This document shows positions 1 to 7,303 of a stretch of DNA of 19,925 nt, piece by piece; the first letter of the stretch is position 1, and each line of letters begins with the position of its first letter. The stretch is taken from NCBI RefSeq assembly GCF_009711475.1, contig NZ_SMMD01000926.1, positions 1 through 19,925 of the forward strand. The letters run 5' to 3'. Origin of the DNA: Fulvivirga aurantia (lineage in GTDB: Bacteria > Bacteroidota > Bacteroidia > Cytophagales > Cyclobacteriaceae). The notes below the pieces were generated by a model that did no database searches, was not told the origin of the DNA, and saw nothing but the letters and a program-made list of their open reading frames with translations. The position numbers and the translations under genes were made by a program.

Positions 1-270
1 CTCGTTGATCCACTCAAAATGATAATCTACATTAATTTCCTCCAGCCTGGCTTCAATCCAGTTTTTAAGGTTGGAATATTTACGTTTGTCAACAGTGGTG
101 TCATAAGCAATTGGCTGATTGAAATTATTGCTATTATGTGCCATACGCTCCAGTATTGAGCGTTTTGTTTCGTCTTCAAAGTTTTCAATACTTAAGAGAT
201 AAGAAGCTTCGTGAGGAAGGATCTTCTCGGCAAATGCTGAAAACTTCTTGAGTTTTTGTTTTTTGGCCAC
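1..270 (-). CDS. Unrecognised protein, N-terminal 90 residues (runs off left edge)
   Basis: The frame is open from a GTG at 268-270 to the window edge, giving at least 90 residues. It begins with a Lys-rich stretch (VAKKQKLKKF) and continues as a hydrophilic, probably cytoplasmic, alpha-helical sequence with no signal peptide or membrane segment. GTG is chosen because the codon directly upstream is the in-frame TAA of the hydrolase gene; the next internal ATG would remove roughly half of the visible part. There is no clear Shine-Dalgarno sequence, as is common in Bacteroidota. It is probably the last or a later gene of the fabG-led operon. I do not recognise the family and assign no function. 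Confidence 0.6.
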   Translation of the reverse strand, partial: MAKKQKLKKFSAFAEKILPHEASYLLSIENFEDETKRSILERMAHNSNNFNQPIAYDTTVDKRKYSNLKNWIEARLEEINVDYHFEWINE

Positions 271-1212
271 TTATTTAGAGAGAAATTCAACAATCAGATT
301 GTTGAATATATCAGCTTTTTCAAACGGAACAAAATGACCGCATTCGGGAATGATATGAAGACTTGCATTTGGTAACTTTTCTGTGCTGGCTTCAGCCACC
401 TGCTTGGTGGTAATGTTTTTATGAAGTAGTTGATTTGGAATGAGCGCATCGTTAGCTCCGTATACCACAAGCACTGGCTGGTCAATTTCAGATAAGTCAT
501 CGAAAACAGGCTCATCGAGCATACCAATAACACCTTTAGCTACGGCATTACAATAATCCATAAAGTCTTCTGCCTGTGCCATGTTTATGCGATCTTCAAT
601 CATAAAGTCTATATCGGCAGGCATTTGATAGAAATTAAGCCCATAGTTGGCTCGTATCTGCTCTGGAGTAGCCGAGGCGATAATAGGTGCTTTAAATACC
701 GACTTCAACCAGACACTTTCATTTTCATTAAAACGCTCAAACCCTGCAGGTGATGCCACAATCAAAGATTCTATTTTCTCAGGATACTTTAAAGCCGTAG
801 TGAGGCTCACCTGAGCACCCATTGAGTGACCTACTAACACTATATTTTCTAACGCTAGCTTTTCGATCAACTCGTTTACAATAGAAGCATAAAATGACAT
901 CGTACCCGGGTATTTCCCTTTCGAAGACCTTCCATATCCTGGCAAATCAATGGCTATACAACGATACTTCTTACTTAGTGCGGGTATGTTTTTATACCAG
1001 GAAGGCAGGTATGTTGCCAGGCCGTGAATAAACACTAAGGTCTTATCGCCCGCACCTTCATCGATATATGCTAATTTAATGCTATCTCTCAATACAGCAT
1101 ACTTAGTATCGAAACTATATGGCTTGATAATTTCAGCTATTGTTTGTGGTTGTGCCTGAGTCATGACAGATATGAATAGAAGTAAGCCAGTTGTAAATAA
1201 TCTCGTTTTCAT
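271..1212 (-). CDS. Exported alpha/beta-fold hydrolase
   Basis: A 313-residue alpha/beta hydrolase. Residues 1-21 form a signal peptide (Lys/Arg start, Leu-rich core, ending TQAQ), so the enzyme should act in the periplasm. The oxyanion-loop HG is at residues 63-64. The nucleophile elbow GHSMG is at 128-132 (Ser130), the acid is probably Asp255 in YGANDALIP, and the catalytic His is His293 in CGHFVPFE. A helical cap lies around 165-235. The family includes esterases, lipases, thioesterases and C-C hydrolases, and the sequence alone does not fix the substrate. Its ATG overlaps the stop of the upstream ligase gene (ATGA), suggesting translational coupling. In this operon it may release an acid from an ester outside the inner membrane for the symporter to import; this is inference. 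Confidence 0.9.
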   Translation of the reverse strand: MKTRLFTTGLLLFISVMTQAQPQTIAEIIKPYSFDTKYAVLRDSIKLAYIDEGAGDKTLVFIHGLATYLPSWYKNIPALSKKYRCIAIDLPGYGRSSKGKYPGTMSFYASIVNELIEKLALENIVLVGHSMGAQVSLTTALKYPEKIESLIVASPAGFERFNENESVWLKSVFKAPIIASATPEQIRANYGLNFYQMPADIDFMIEDRINMAQAEDFMDYCNAVAKGVIGMLDEPVFDDLSEIDQPVLVVYGANDALIPNQLLHKNITTKQVAEASTEKLPNASLHIIPECGHFVPFEKADIFNNLIVEFLSK

Positions 1213-2681
1213 TTTAGATGCTCTTTTAATGCTTTCCGGTCAATTTTACCGCTATCGTTTTTAGGAAGCACTTCAATATTTTCAAAATATTTGGGCACTT
1301 TAAACTTGGCCAGTTTTGCTATACAATGCTTTGCAACACTGTCAAGATCGCAATGAGGAGAAGTTACCAAAAACGCCTTTCCTACCTCGCCCCATTTCGC
1401 ATCGGGCACGCCAATCACTGCGGCCTCTTCAACCTCAGGTAGCTCGAGTAAAACTTTCTCGACTTCTGCAGGGTATACATTTTCTCCACCAGAAATAAAC
1501 ATGCATTTCTTACGGTCAACAACGTACAAAAACCCCTCTTCATCTTGCTTCATTAGGTCCCCGGTTTTAAACCAGCCATCCTCTTTGGCATCTTTCGTGG
1601 CCTGTTCATTTTGCCAATACCCTGGGGTTACAACTTCTCCTTTCAAGCAAAACTCACCTATTTCACCGCGCTGAACTTCATGGCCATCTTCATCTACCAA
1701 CTTTGTAGAAAGGTAATAATTAGGCCTCCCAATGGATCCTTGCTTTTGCTCCGCATCGTCTTGATGCAGCGAGGTGAGATTGGGCCCAACCTCTGTAAGG
1801 CCATAGCCCTGCCTTATGCTTACACCTTTTTTGTGCCAGGATTTGATGACTGGGAGTGGAAGGGCCTCTCCTCCAACTATGAAGTAGCGGATTGAATCAA
1901 GATTTACCTGAGTAAACGATTTGGTATCTTGCATCATCTTGAGCATTGTAGGCACACCCATAAATAAAGTTGATCGTTTTTCTTCGAGCAGCTGTAAAAG
2001 TTTATCTGCATCAAATTTCCGTAATATGCCCACAGTAGCACCTCGATGCAACATAGGTGTGAGTAACACATTCCAGCCTCCGGTATGAAAGGCTGGCATA
2101 CAGTTAATCGTATGGTCATCAGGGGTAAGCGCCAAACTCATTGTGGTATTGATACTATTCCAAAATAACATCTTGTAGGTGTAAATGGCCCCTTTAGGAA
2201 AACCCGTGGTACCGGAAGTATATAAGATGAAAATAGGATCATCATCTTCCACCACTACACTTTCGAAGGCCGGAGACTCGCTCTCAATAGCTCTGGAAAG
2301 GTCTAGAAATGACTCTCCTTTTAGATCGGTTCTGTGAGAAATCTTTTCAATAAAGCGGTCGTCATAAATAAGAAGTGCTGGCTTGCAATTATCAATCAGA
2401 TAATCAATCTCGGCTGGAGCGAGTCTAAAGTTTATTGGAACAATAATAACTCCGGTTTTTAAAGCTGCAGCAAACACAACCACCATCTCAATGCTATGCT
2501 CGCCAAGTAGCATTACACGATCACCTTTGTTGATATTTTCAACCTTAAAATAATTGGCCAACTGAGCCGCTTGCTTATTTATCTTAGCATATGTGACCGT
2601 CCTTTCCGGCTCGTATTCTTCAACCGCCACTTTATCGGGTGAATATGTCGCCCATCGCTCAAACCAATCTTTAGTGTACAT
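1209..2681 (-). CDS. AMP-dependent acyl-CoA synthetase/ligase
   Basis: A 490-residue class I adenylate-forming enzyme, which would activate a carboxylic acid with ATP to an acyl-AMP and then an acyl-CoA. Motifs are complete: P-loop YTSGTTGFPKG at 154-164, A5 motif GYGLTE at 292-297, A7 TGD with Asp375, the hinge region DRKK from Asp389 with Arg390, the A8 loop SGGENVYPAEVE at 397-408, and the C-terminal catalytic lysine Lys479 in NDSGKIDRKAL. It has no signal peptide and is cytoplasmic. Length and motif order fit medium/long-chain fatty-acid or aryl-CoA ligases; substrate choice is not readable. Its start overlaps the symporter gene by 11 bases and its stop overlaps the hydrolase start by 4, so it is central in the operon. 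It may activate the acid brought in by the symporter. Confidence 0.93.
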   Translation of the reverse strand: MYTKDWFERWATYSPDKVAVEEYEPERTVTYAKINKQAAQLANYFKVENINKGDRVMLLGEHSIEMVVVFAAALKTGVIIVPINFRLAPAEIDYLIDNCKPALLIYDDRFIEKISHRTDLKGESFLDLSRAIESESPAFESVVVEDDDPIFILYTSGTTGFPKGAIYTYKMLFWNSINTTMSLALTPDDHTINCMPAFHTGGWNVLLTPMLHRGATVGILRKFDADKLLQLLEEKRSTLFMGVPTMLKMMQDTKSFTQVNLDSIRYFIVGGEALPLPVIKSWHKKGVSIRQGYGLTEVGPNLTSLHQDDAEQKQGSIGRPNYYLSTKLVDEDGHEVQRGEIGEFCLKGEVVTPGYWQNEQATKDAKEDGWFKTGDLMKQDEEGFLYVVDRKKCMFISGGENVYPAEVEKVLLELPEVEEAAVIGVPDAKWGEVGKAFLVTSPHCDLDSVAKHCIAKLAKFKVPKYFENIEVLPKNDSGKIDRKALKEHLK

Positions 2682-4200
2682 TCAATGCTTCTTTATTGTT
2701 GGCTTTACTAAATTCTAATTGATGTATAATGCCACCTACTACTACAGATATCAAAATAGCCATAGTTGCTGCAATTGCCGGATTATTCACCTCTTCTTTC
2801 ATATAAGGCATGAATTTACCGTAATAGACCGAAAAATGAACAACGATAGCTGTCACAGAGGCAATAGATACTGCTTTTAGCGAGGTCTTTTTAAGAAACG
2901 TGCCAAATATTACTGGCACAAAAGCTGCAGAAAAGTAGGCATACACACCATTTTGCGCGAAAATTCCTACACTTAGGTTGGGGCTTACCAACTGCTGGTA
3001 AGACAAGCCAAAGCTAATGGCAGCAAGTAGCACTATCACGATCTTATTAGTTAAAATCTGATTTGAATCTATATCTAACTTAAGTTCTTTCCCCAATAAA
3101 GGGTCAAGCAAGTCGGCAGTGATGGTAGAGCTTATGGACTGGATCAATCCTTCGAGTGTTGATAGCCCGGCTGAAATGAGGCCGATTATTACAATCAAAC
3201 TAACATAAACAGAAAACTTACTTACTACATATGCTGAAACAAGGCTGTCCATTGGCAATACTTGTCCCCCTACCTTTAAGTCAGGGAAGTAAACCCTTAC
3301 ATAAAGTCCAACAAACACAACCAGGAAAAAGAATGTGAGCGCGATAATACTAACTACCAAATACTTATTTACATCTTCATCCTTTTTGAGAAGTAGACTC
3401 TTGGTCATAATGTGCGGTTGACACACAATAGCGACACCGATTACAAGTTGACAAAATATAATTTCAAAATAATCCCGGAACAGCAGGCTGTCAGGATTTG
3501 TAGGTTTCACTAAAGCAGGATCGATACTGGCGAGTTTGGCAATAAATCCATCCACACCACCCTCAAAATATTCCAACCCCGAAGACAATAACACGATAGC
3601 TACAACCAGCATTATAGAGGCTTGAATAGCATTGGTATACACCAGCGAGTTGGCTCCTCCAAACATCATATAACCAAACACAAACACCACAACTGCCAAC
3701 AGTACCCAAAAAGGATCTGCATTAAGCGCATTAGACAATACCTGAGTAATACCTACACAAATGAGCACAATAAATGTGATGAGCAGCAAGGATAGAAATG
3801 CAAAGAATATGGCGTACCGCTGGCTATTAAACATTTTACCGATCCACTGCGCCATGGTAAGAGCTTTTACGCTCGACCCATACTTTCTAAAGCCTTTGGT
3901 AATAACAATTAACGAAAAATAGATAGCAATGGGCATAACAATGCCAAAGGACAAAAAGCCGCTAAATCCATATAGCGCTATAAATCCTGGGTTGATTATA
4001 AAGGTTGCGGCACTTGTCATAGAAGCAGCAAGGGCCAGACCCACCGCAACGGGAGAAAACCCAATAGTACCAAGTGCGTACTCACCAATATTGGTAGTTT
4101 TCCTTGCTCCTCTTATTACCAACCAAAGCACTACAGCCATATAAATTACTATAAGAATCGCGGTAGCTATTATCTGCTCTTGTGATGCCAGATTGTTCAT
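2671..4200 (-). CDS. Sodium:solute symporter (SSS family)
   Basis: A 509-residue, strongly hydrophobic protein with about 13 predicted transmembrane helices, beginning around residues 10-30. The stretch at 56-81 (ALAASMTSAATF followed by NPGFIALYGFSG) matches the conserved TM2 region of the sodium:solute symporter family. The SSS family drives uptake of pantothenate, proline, acetate, sugars and similar solutes with sodium; the substrate here cannot be read directly. It is inserted between the KAS III-like gene (1-base gap) and the acyl-CoA ligase (11-base overlap), which makes a carboxylate substrate reasonable. Located in the inner membrane. Confidence 0.9.
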   Translation of the reverse strand: MNNLASQEQIIATAILIVIYMAVVLWLVIRGARKTTNIGEYALGTIGFSPVAVGLALAASMTSAATFIINPGFIALYGFSGFLSFGIVMPIAIYFSLIVITKGFRKYGSSVKALTMAQWIGKMFNSQRYAIFFAFLSLLLITFIVLICVGITQVLSNALNADPFWVLLAVVVFVFGYMMFGGANSLVYTNAIQASIMLVVAIVLLSSGLEYFEGGVDGFIAKLASIDPALVKPTNPDSLLFRDYFEIIFCQLVIGVAIVCQPHIMTKSLLLKKDEDVNKYLVVSIIALTFFFLVVFVGLYVRVYFPDLKVGGQVLPMDSLVSAYVVSKFSVYVSLIVIIGLISAGLSTLEGLIQSISSTITADLLDPLLGKELKLDIDSNQILTNKIVIVLLAAISFGLSYQQLVSPNLSVGIFAQNGVYAYFSAAFVPVIFGTFLKKTSLKAVSIASVTAIVVHFSVYYGKFMPYMKEEVNNPAIAATMAILISVVVGGIIHQLEFSKANNKEALNVH

Positions 4201-4201
4201 A

Positions 4202-5191
4202 TCAATACTTTATTGCTGCACATGCGAACGCTAACCCTCCACCTGATCCTATCAGAAAAAGTAGATCGCCCCGTTTGATTTTGTTTTTCTGGATAGCATC
4301 ATCAAGCGCCATGGGTATACACGCAGACCCTGTATACCCATAATACTTCATTATTTTATGGGCCTTTTCTTTTGCTACTCCGAGCCGTTCCATCGTTTCA
4401 TCAATAGAATTAAAATTAAGTTGAGTAATGAGATACTGGTCTATATCATCGGGTCTGATATTCAAACGATCGCACATTTTCAGTGTCATTTCCGTCCACA
4501 TTTCAGGATTGATTTCTTTAGGAAATTTATGCACGAACTTAAGCTTATGATCATTTCGGCTTATTACATCCTCATTTACGGGTTCATGGGCTCCTCCACT
4601 GTAAATGCCCATCCAGCTGTTATACTCACCGCGTGTTTTTAGCTCAGAAGCAACAAACCCGGCATCGGTGTTTTCATCAGCAGATAATACCAGTGCTCCT
4701 GCCCCATCGGCAAAAAGTGTAGCCGTTTTTTTGTCTGTTTTATTCAAATGTTTGCTCATTGCGTAGGCTCCAACCACCAACACCTGGCTGTAACGGTCAT
4801 CGGCTATTATATATTTTGCAGCCACATCAAGGGCTGTAACAAATCCAGCACATGCGGTATTCAGGTCAAAGGTTCCCGCGTTTTCTGCTTTCAATCGATC
4901 TTGTAGAACGGCAGCTGTTGATGGAGAAATATATTCAGGTGTATCTGTCGCAACAATGATCAAATCAAGGTCGGTTGGTTTTAAGCCTCCTCTATCGAGT
5001 GCCTGCCTACTGGCGTGCTCACACAAATCAGCTACTGACTCGTCTTCGCTGCACCAGCGCCTTTCATGGATATTTACATTTTCGCGTAGCCACTGATCTA
5101 CATCTTCTTTTAATAGTTCAGTAAAATAGCTGTTTGGAATTACATTTTCAGGTGCATATGCACCCGTTGACTTTATTATTGCCTTTCGCAT
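4202..5191 (-). CDS. KAS III-like thiolase-fold enzyme with non-canonical active site
   Basis: A 329-residue thiolase-superfamily protein of the 3-oxoacyl-ACP synthase III (FabH-like) type. The nucleophile motif NTACAG places the acylatable cysteine at Cys114, and the C-terminal IGSGGGLAFA matches the FabH glycine loop. In classical FabH the cysteine works with His (HQAN) and Asn (GNTSA). The aligned positions here read ITQLN (Thr256 for His) and GYTGSA (Tyr286 for Asn). It therefore has the acyl-binding cysteine but lacks the usual decarboxylation pair. It may be an acyltransferase, a condensing enzyme with a different mechanism, or need a partner. It sits between fabG and the symporter and is cytoplasmic. 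I do not give it the fabH symbol because of these changes. Confidence 0.88.
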   Translation of the reverse strand: MRKAIIKSTGAYAPENVIPNSYFTELLKEDVDQWLRENVNIHERRWCSEDESVADLCEHASRQALDRGGLKPTDLDLIIVATDTPEYISPSTAAVLQDRLKAENAGTFDLNTACAGFVTALDVAAKYIIADDRYSQVLVVGAYAMSKHLNKTDKKTATLFADGAGALVLSADENTDAGFVASELKTRGEYNSWMGIYSGGAHEPVNEDVISRNDHKLKFVHKFPKEINPEMWTEMTLKMCDRLNIRPDDIDQYLITQLNFNSIDETMERLGVAKEKAHKIMKYYGYTGSACIPMALDDAIQKNKIKRGDLLFLIGSGGGLAFACAAIKY

Positions 5192-5210
5192 GCGATGTTT
5201 TTCAAGTTAT

Positions 5211-5951
5211 TTAAATAGAAACTGCTCCGTCTACACTCAATACTGTGCCGCTAATGAAATTTGCTTCCGCTGATGCTAAAAAGGCATAAGCATTGGCAAT
5301 ATCTTCAGGTTTACCCAGACGCGCAAGTGGTGTTTTATCGACCATCATATTAATGACTTTTTCAGGAATGGTCTTGATCATGTCTGTGGCTATAAATCCG
5401 GGAGCCACGGCATTAACAGTAATATTATACCTACCCAACTCCTTGGCCAGGGTTTTGGTAAGACCAATCAAGCCAGATTTGGTAGCCGCGTAGTTGGCCT
5501 GGCCAAAATTTCCGTATAAACCCACTACCGATGAAGTGTTGATGATACTCCCTGATTGTTGCGCGATCATAGTAGGAGCAACTGCCTGTGTACAGTTGAA
5601 AACACCCGTTAAGTTTACGTCAATTACTTGCTGCCATTCAGCTAGTGACATTTTCTTTACGGTAGCATCACGGGTAATTCCAGCATTATTTATGAGAACA
5701 TCTATTTTTTGATTGCGTCCTAATTGCTCATTGAGAGCACTTTGAACCGAGTCCGGGTTTGTAGTGTCAACTTTTGAAAAATAAACTTCTCCTTTGCCCG
5801 CCAGGGTATCCAAAGCTTTCTTACCATCTTCTTCGCTTATGTCCCAAATGGTAACAGAGGCACCTTCTTGCAAAAACTTATGTACAGCTGAGAAGCCTAT
5901 GCCTCGGGCTCCACCAGTTATAATTACGACTTTGTCTTTGAGTCTCTTCAT
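5211..5951 (-). CDS. fabG: 3-oxoacyl-ACP reductase, FabG-type SDR
   Basis: A 246-residue classical short-chain dehydrogenase/reductase. The Rossmann glycine motif TGGARGIG is at 12-19, NNAG at 88-91 and the catalytic Asn at Asn113. Ser141, Tyr154 and Lys158 (YAATK) complete the active-site tetrad, and the PGFIATDM loop follows. Closest in pattern to NADPH-dependent 3-oxoacyl-ACP reductases of fatty-acid synthesis, although PhaB-like acetoacetyl-CoA reductases share these motifs. It is the first gene of the minus-strand operon, with 19 bases before the KAS III-like gene. Because the genome must have a housekeeping fabG, this copy may be dedicated to this operon's pathway; the symbol is therefore a family label rather than proof of role. 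Confidence 0.88.
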   Translation of the reverse strand: MKRLKDKVVIITGGARGIGFSAVHKFLQEGASVTIWDISEEDGKKALDTLAGKGEVYFSKVDTTNPDSVQSALNEQLGRNQKIDVLINNAGITRDATVKKMSLAEWQQVIDVNLTGVFNCTQAVAPTMIAQQSGSIINTSSVVGLYGNFGQANYAATKSGLIGLTKTLAKELGRYNITVNAVAPGFIATDMIKTIPEKVINMMVDKTPLARLGKPEDIANAYAFLASAEANFISGTVLSVDGAVSI

Positions 5952-6004
5952 GAGGTTAATTCTGATTTTTGAATTTTAAATCCTCAAAATAGAGTGCTAT
6001 TTAC

Positions 6005-6028
6005 ATGCGAAAAGGGACGATGCGAAAA
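6005..6028. repeat. Direct repeat ATGCGAAAA x2, possible operator upstream of fabG
   Basis: ATGCGAAAA occurs at 6005-6013 and again at 6020-6028, an exact 9-bp direct repeat with a 15-bp period, about 55-77 bases upstream of the fabG start. Direct repeats with such spacing can be operators for a dimeric regulator or stacked sites on DNA. No assignment to a regulator is possible from this window. Confidence 0.4.
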
Positions 6029-6131
6029 CTCATGGCATTGACTATTAAATTAATTTGTTACCAATAATATTTAATGCACTCATTTACAGTTACTTAATTT
6101 TTATATGCGACAGGTGGACTTTGTGAATTAT

Positions 6132-6158
6132 TTAAAATTATATATCCATTAATTTTAA
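6132..6158. promoter_or_regulatory. AT-rich inverted repeat, weak candidate operator
   Basis: TTAAAATTA at 6132-6140 is the exact reverse complement of TAATTTTAA at 6150-6158, separated by 9 bases. It lies about 100 bases upstream of the Fur-family gene. The composition is almost pure A/T, so a chance occurrence is quite possible, and the spacing is not the 7-1-7 arrangement seen at 18301-18315. Confidence 0.25.
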
Positions 6159-6209
6159 TTATCGGTGTATTAAGTAAAAAGGGATGTTATAAAAAACTTG
6201 TAAGTTTCA

Positions 6210-6250
6210 CTTAGTGTTAGGTATTTAGTTAAACTTTAAAACACACTAAG
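6210..6250 (+). promoter_or_regulatory. Inverted repeat in leader of the Fur-family gene
   Basis: CTTAGTGT at 6210-6217 pairs exactly with ACACTAAG at 6243-6250, leaving a 25-base loop. The second arm ends a few bases before the ribosome-binding sequence AGAGG at 6254-6258, so if transcribed it could influence translation, or as DNA it could be an autoregulatory site. The arms are short and the call is tentative. Confidence 0.25.
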
Positions 6251-6259
6251 GATAGAGGT

Positions 6260-6685
6260 ATGAGCGATAAGAAATTGATTGGAGACCTTTTGCGTGCGCA
6301 TGGTTTGAAGAAAACACCGATAAGATTGGAGATGCTGGAGCTGTTTATGGACCATGATTTTGCCCTTTCGGCCAGTGATATTGTTGCTAAAATGACTGCC
6401 GGACACGACCGTGTAACGATCTACAGAGCTTTGAGCTCTTTTGAGGAAAATGGCATATTACATCGCGCTTCAGAAGACGGACAAGGTGTGAAATACGCCT
6501 TGTGCGGGCAACACTGCCCCGATGAATCTCATAGCGATGAGCATGCCCACTTTGTGTGTGATGAGTGTCATCATACTTATTGTTTGGAAGATGTAAAAAT
6601 ACCCGAGGTAAAAGTATCAAACGAATTTATGGTAGACCGCGCCAACTATACACTCAGCGGCATCTGCAAAGAATGTAAATCATGA
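6260..6685 (+). CDS. Fur-superfamily metal-dependent repressor, Zur-like
   Basis: A 141-residue Fur-superfamily regulator. An N-terminal winged helix includes RVTIYRALSSFEENGIL (about 51-67), followed by a metal-binding dimerisation domain. The structural zinc pairs are Cys100-xx-Cys103 and Cys136-xx-Cys139. A Cys/His/acid-rich segment between them and the wing holds Cys82, His85, Cys86, His91, His95 and His97. The YALC at 79-82 aligns with the YVLC of E. coli Zur, which favours zinc sensing over iron or peroxide, but the subtype is not proven. The start is supported by AGAGG just before ATG. It is followed after 9 bases by the methyltransferase gene. A candidate target in this window is the 7-1-7 palindrome at 18301-18315. 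Confidence 0.9.
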   Translation: MSDKKLIGDLLRAHGLKKTPIRLEMLELFMDHDFALSASDIVAKMTAGHDRVTIYRALSSFEENGILHRASEDGQGVKYALCGQHCPDESHSDEHAHFVCDECHHTYCLEDVKIPEVKVSNEFMVDRANYTLSGICKECKS

Positions 6686-6694
6686 TTTTAACCT

Positions 6695-7303
6695 ATGCCT
6701 GAATCCTGGAAAAAGCATTACGAGCATTTCACCGACAAACTTATTCCACCTTCTGCAACGCTATCAAAGGCGCTTGAATTGTTTTCGCAAGAAAAGATCA
6801 ACATCAGGCATGCCATAGATTTGGGATGTGGCAATGGTATAGACACGCACGCACTTCTTCAAAATAATTGGCAGGTATTAGCTATTGATAAAGAAGAAGA
6901 GGCATTGAATCAATTAGACACTTTAGTTGCCCAAAACCATCGCCATGCATTAGCTAAGAGGTGTAGCGCTTTTGAGGAACTCACCTCACTACCATCAACC
7001 ACGCTCGTAAATGCTTCTTTTAGTCTCCCTTTTTGTCACCCTAACTATTTTGATAAAGTCTGGCAGGTAATTGTAAATAGTATCCAACCCAATGGAAGGT
7101 TTTCCGGGCATTTTTTTGGTAACGATGACTCATGGTCTTCAAATACCGACATGACATTTCACAATATGCAGGAAATAGAAGCGCTACTGTCTGATTTCAA
7201 CATCGAAGCACTTAAAGAGGTAAACAAGAAAGGAAAAACCGTTTCCGGAAAAGTAAAACACTGGCATGTTTTTCATATAGTGGCCAGAAAGAATACTATT
7301 TAG
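6695..7303 (+). CDS. Class I SAM-dependent methyltransferase
   Basis: A 202-residue Rossmann-fold methyltransferase. Motif I IDLGCGNGID is at 41-50, and Asp65 in VLAIDKEEEA is the likely ribose-binding acid at the end of beta-2. Motif IV is around SFSLPFCHP (108-116), where the usual acidic residue is not obvious. The overall pattern resembles small TehB-like or UbiE-like methyltransferases; the acceptor is unknown. It is cytoplasmic and follows the Fur-family gene by 9 bases on the same strand, so the two are probably co-transcribed. Its stop codon overlaps the stop of the convergent MATE gene by 4 bases, leaving no room for a separate terminator. Confidence 0.88.
   Translation: MPESWKKHYEHFTDKLIPPSATLSKALELFSQEKINIRHAIDLGCGNGIDTHALLQNNWQVLAIDKEEEALNQLDTLVAQNHRHALAKRCSAFEELTSLPSTTLVNASFSLPFCHPNYFDKVWQVIVNSIQPNGRFSGHFFGNDDSWSSNTDMTFHNMQEIEALLSDFNIEALKEVNKKGKTVSGKVKHWHVFHIVARKNTI

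Larger units (their letters stand above)
5952..6259. other. Divergent intergenic region, 308 bp, AT-rich
   Basis: This is the only gene-free stretch over 300 bases. It separates the divergent fabG operon and the Fur-family gene and must hold both promoters. I found no perfect TAnnTTTG element in either direction; near matches exist but none with a convincing -33 partner. It holds a 15-bp-period direct repeat near fabG, an AT-rich inverted repeat near the middle, and an 8-bp inverted repeat in the leader of the Fur-family gene, each listed separately. Confidence 0.7.

Noticed and set aside
6132..6158. AT-rich inverted repeat as a firm Fur-box
   Set aside because: The arms are only A/T, the 9-base spacer does not fit 7-1-7, and such repeats arise by chance in AT-rich gaps. 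It is kept only as a weak feature.
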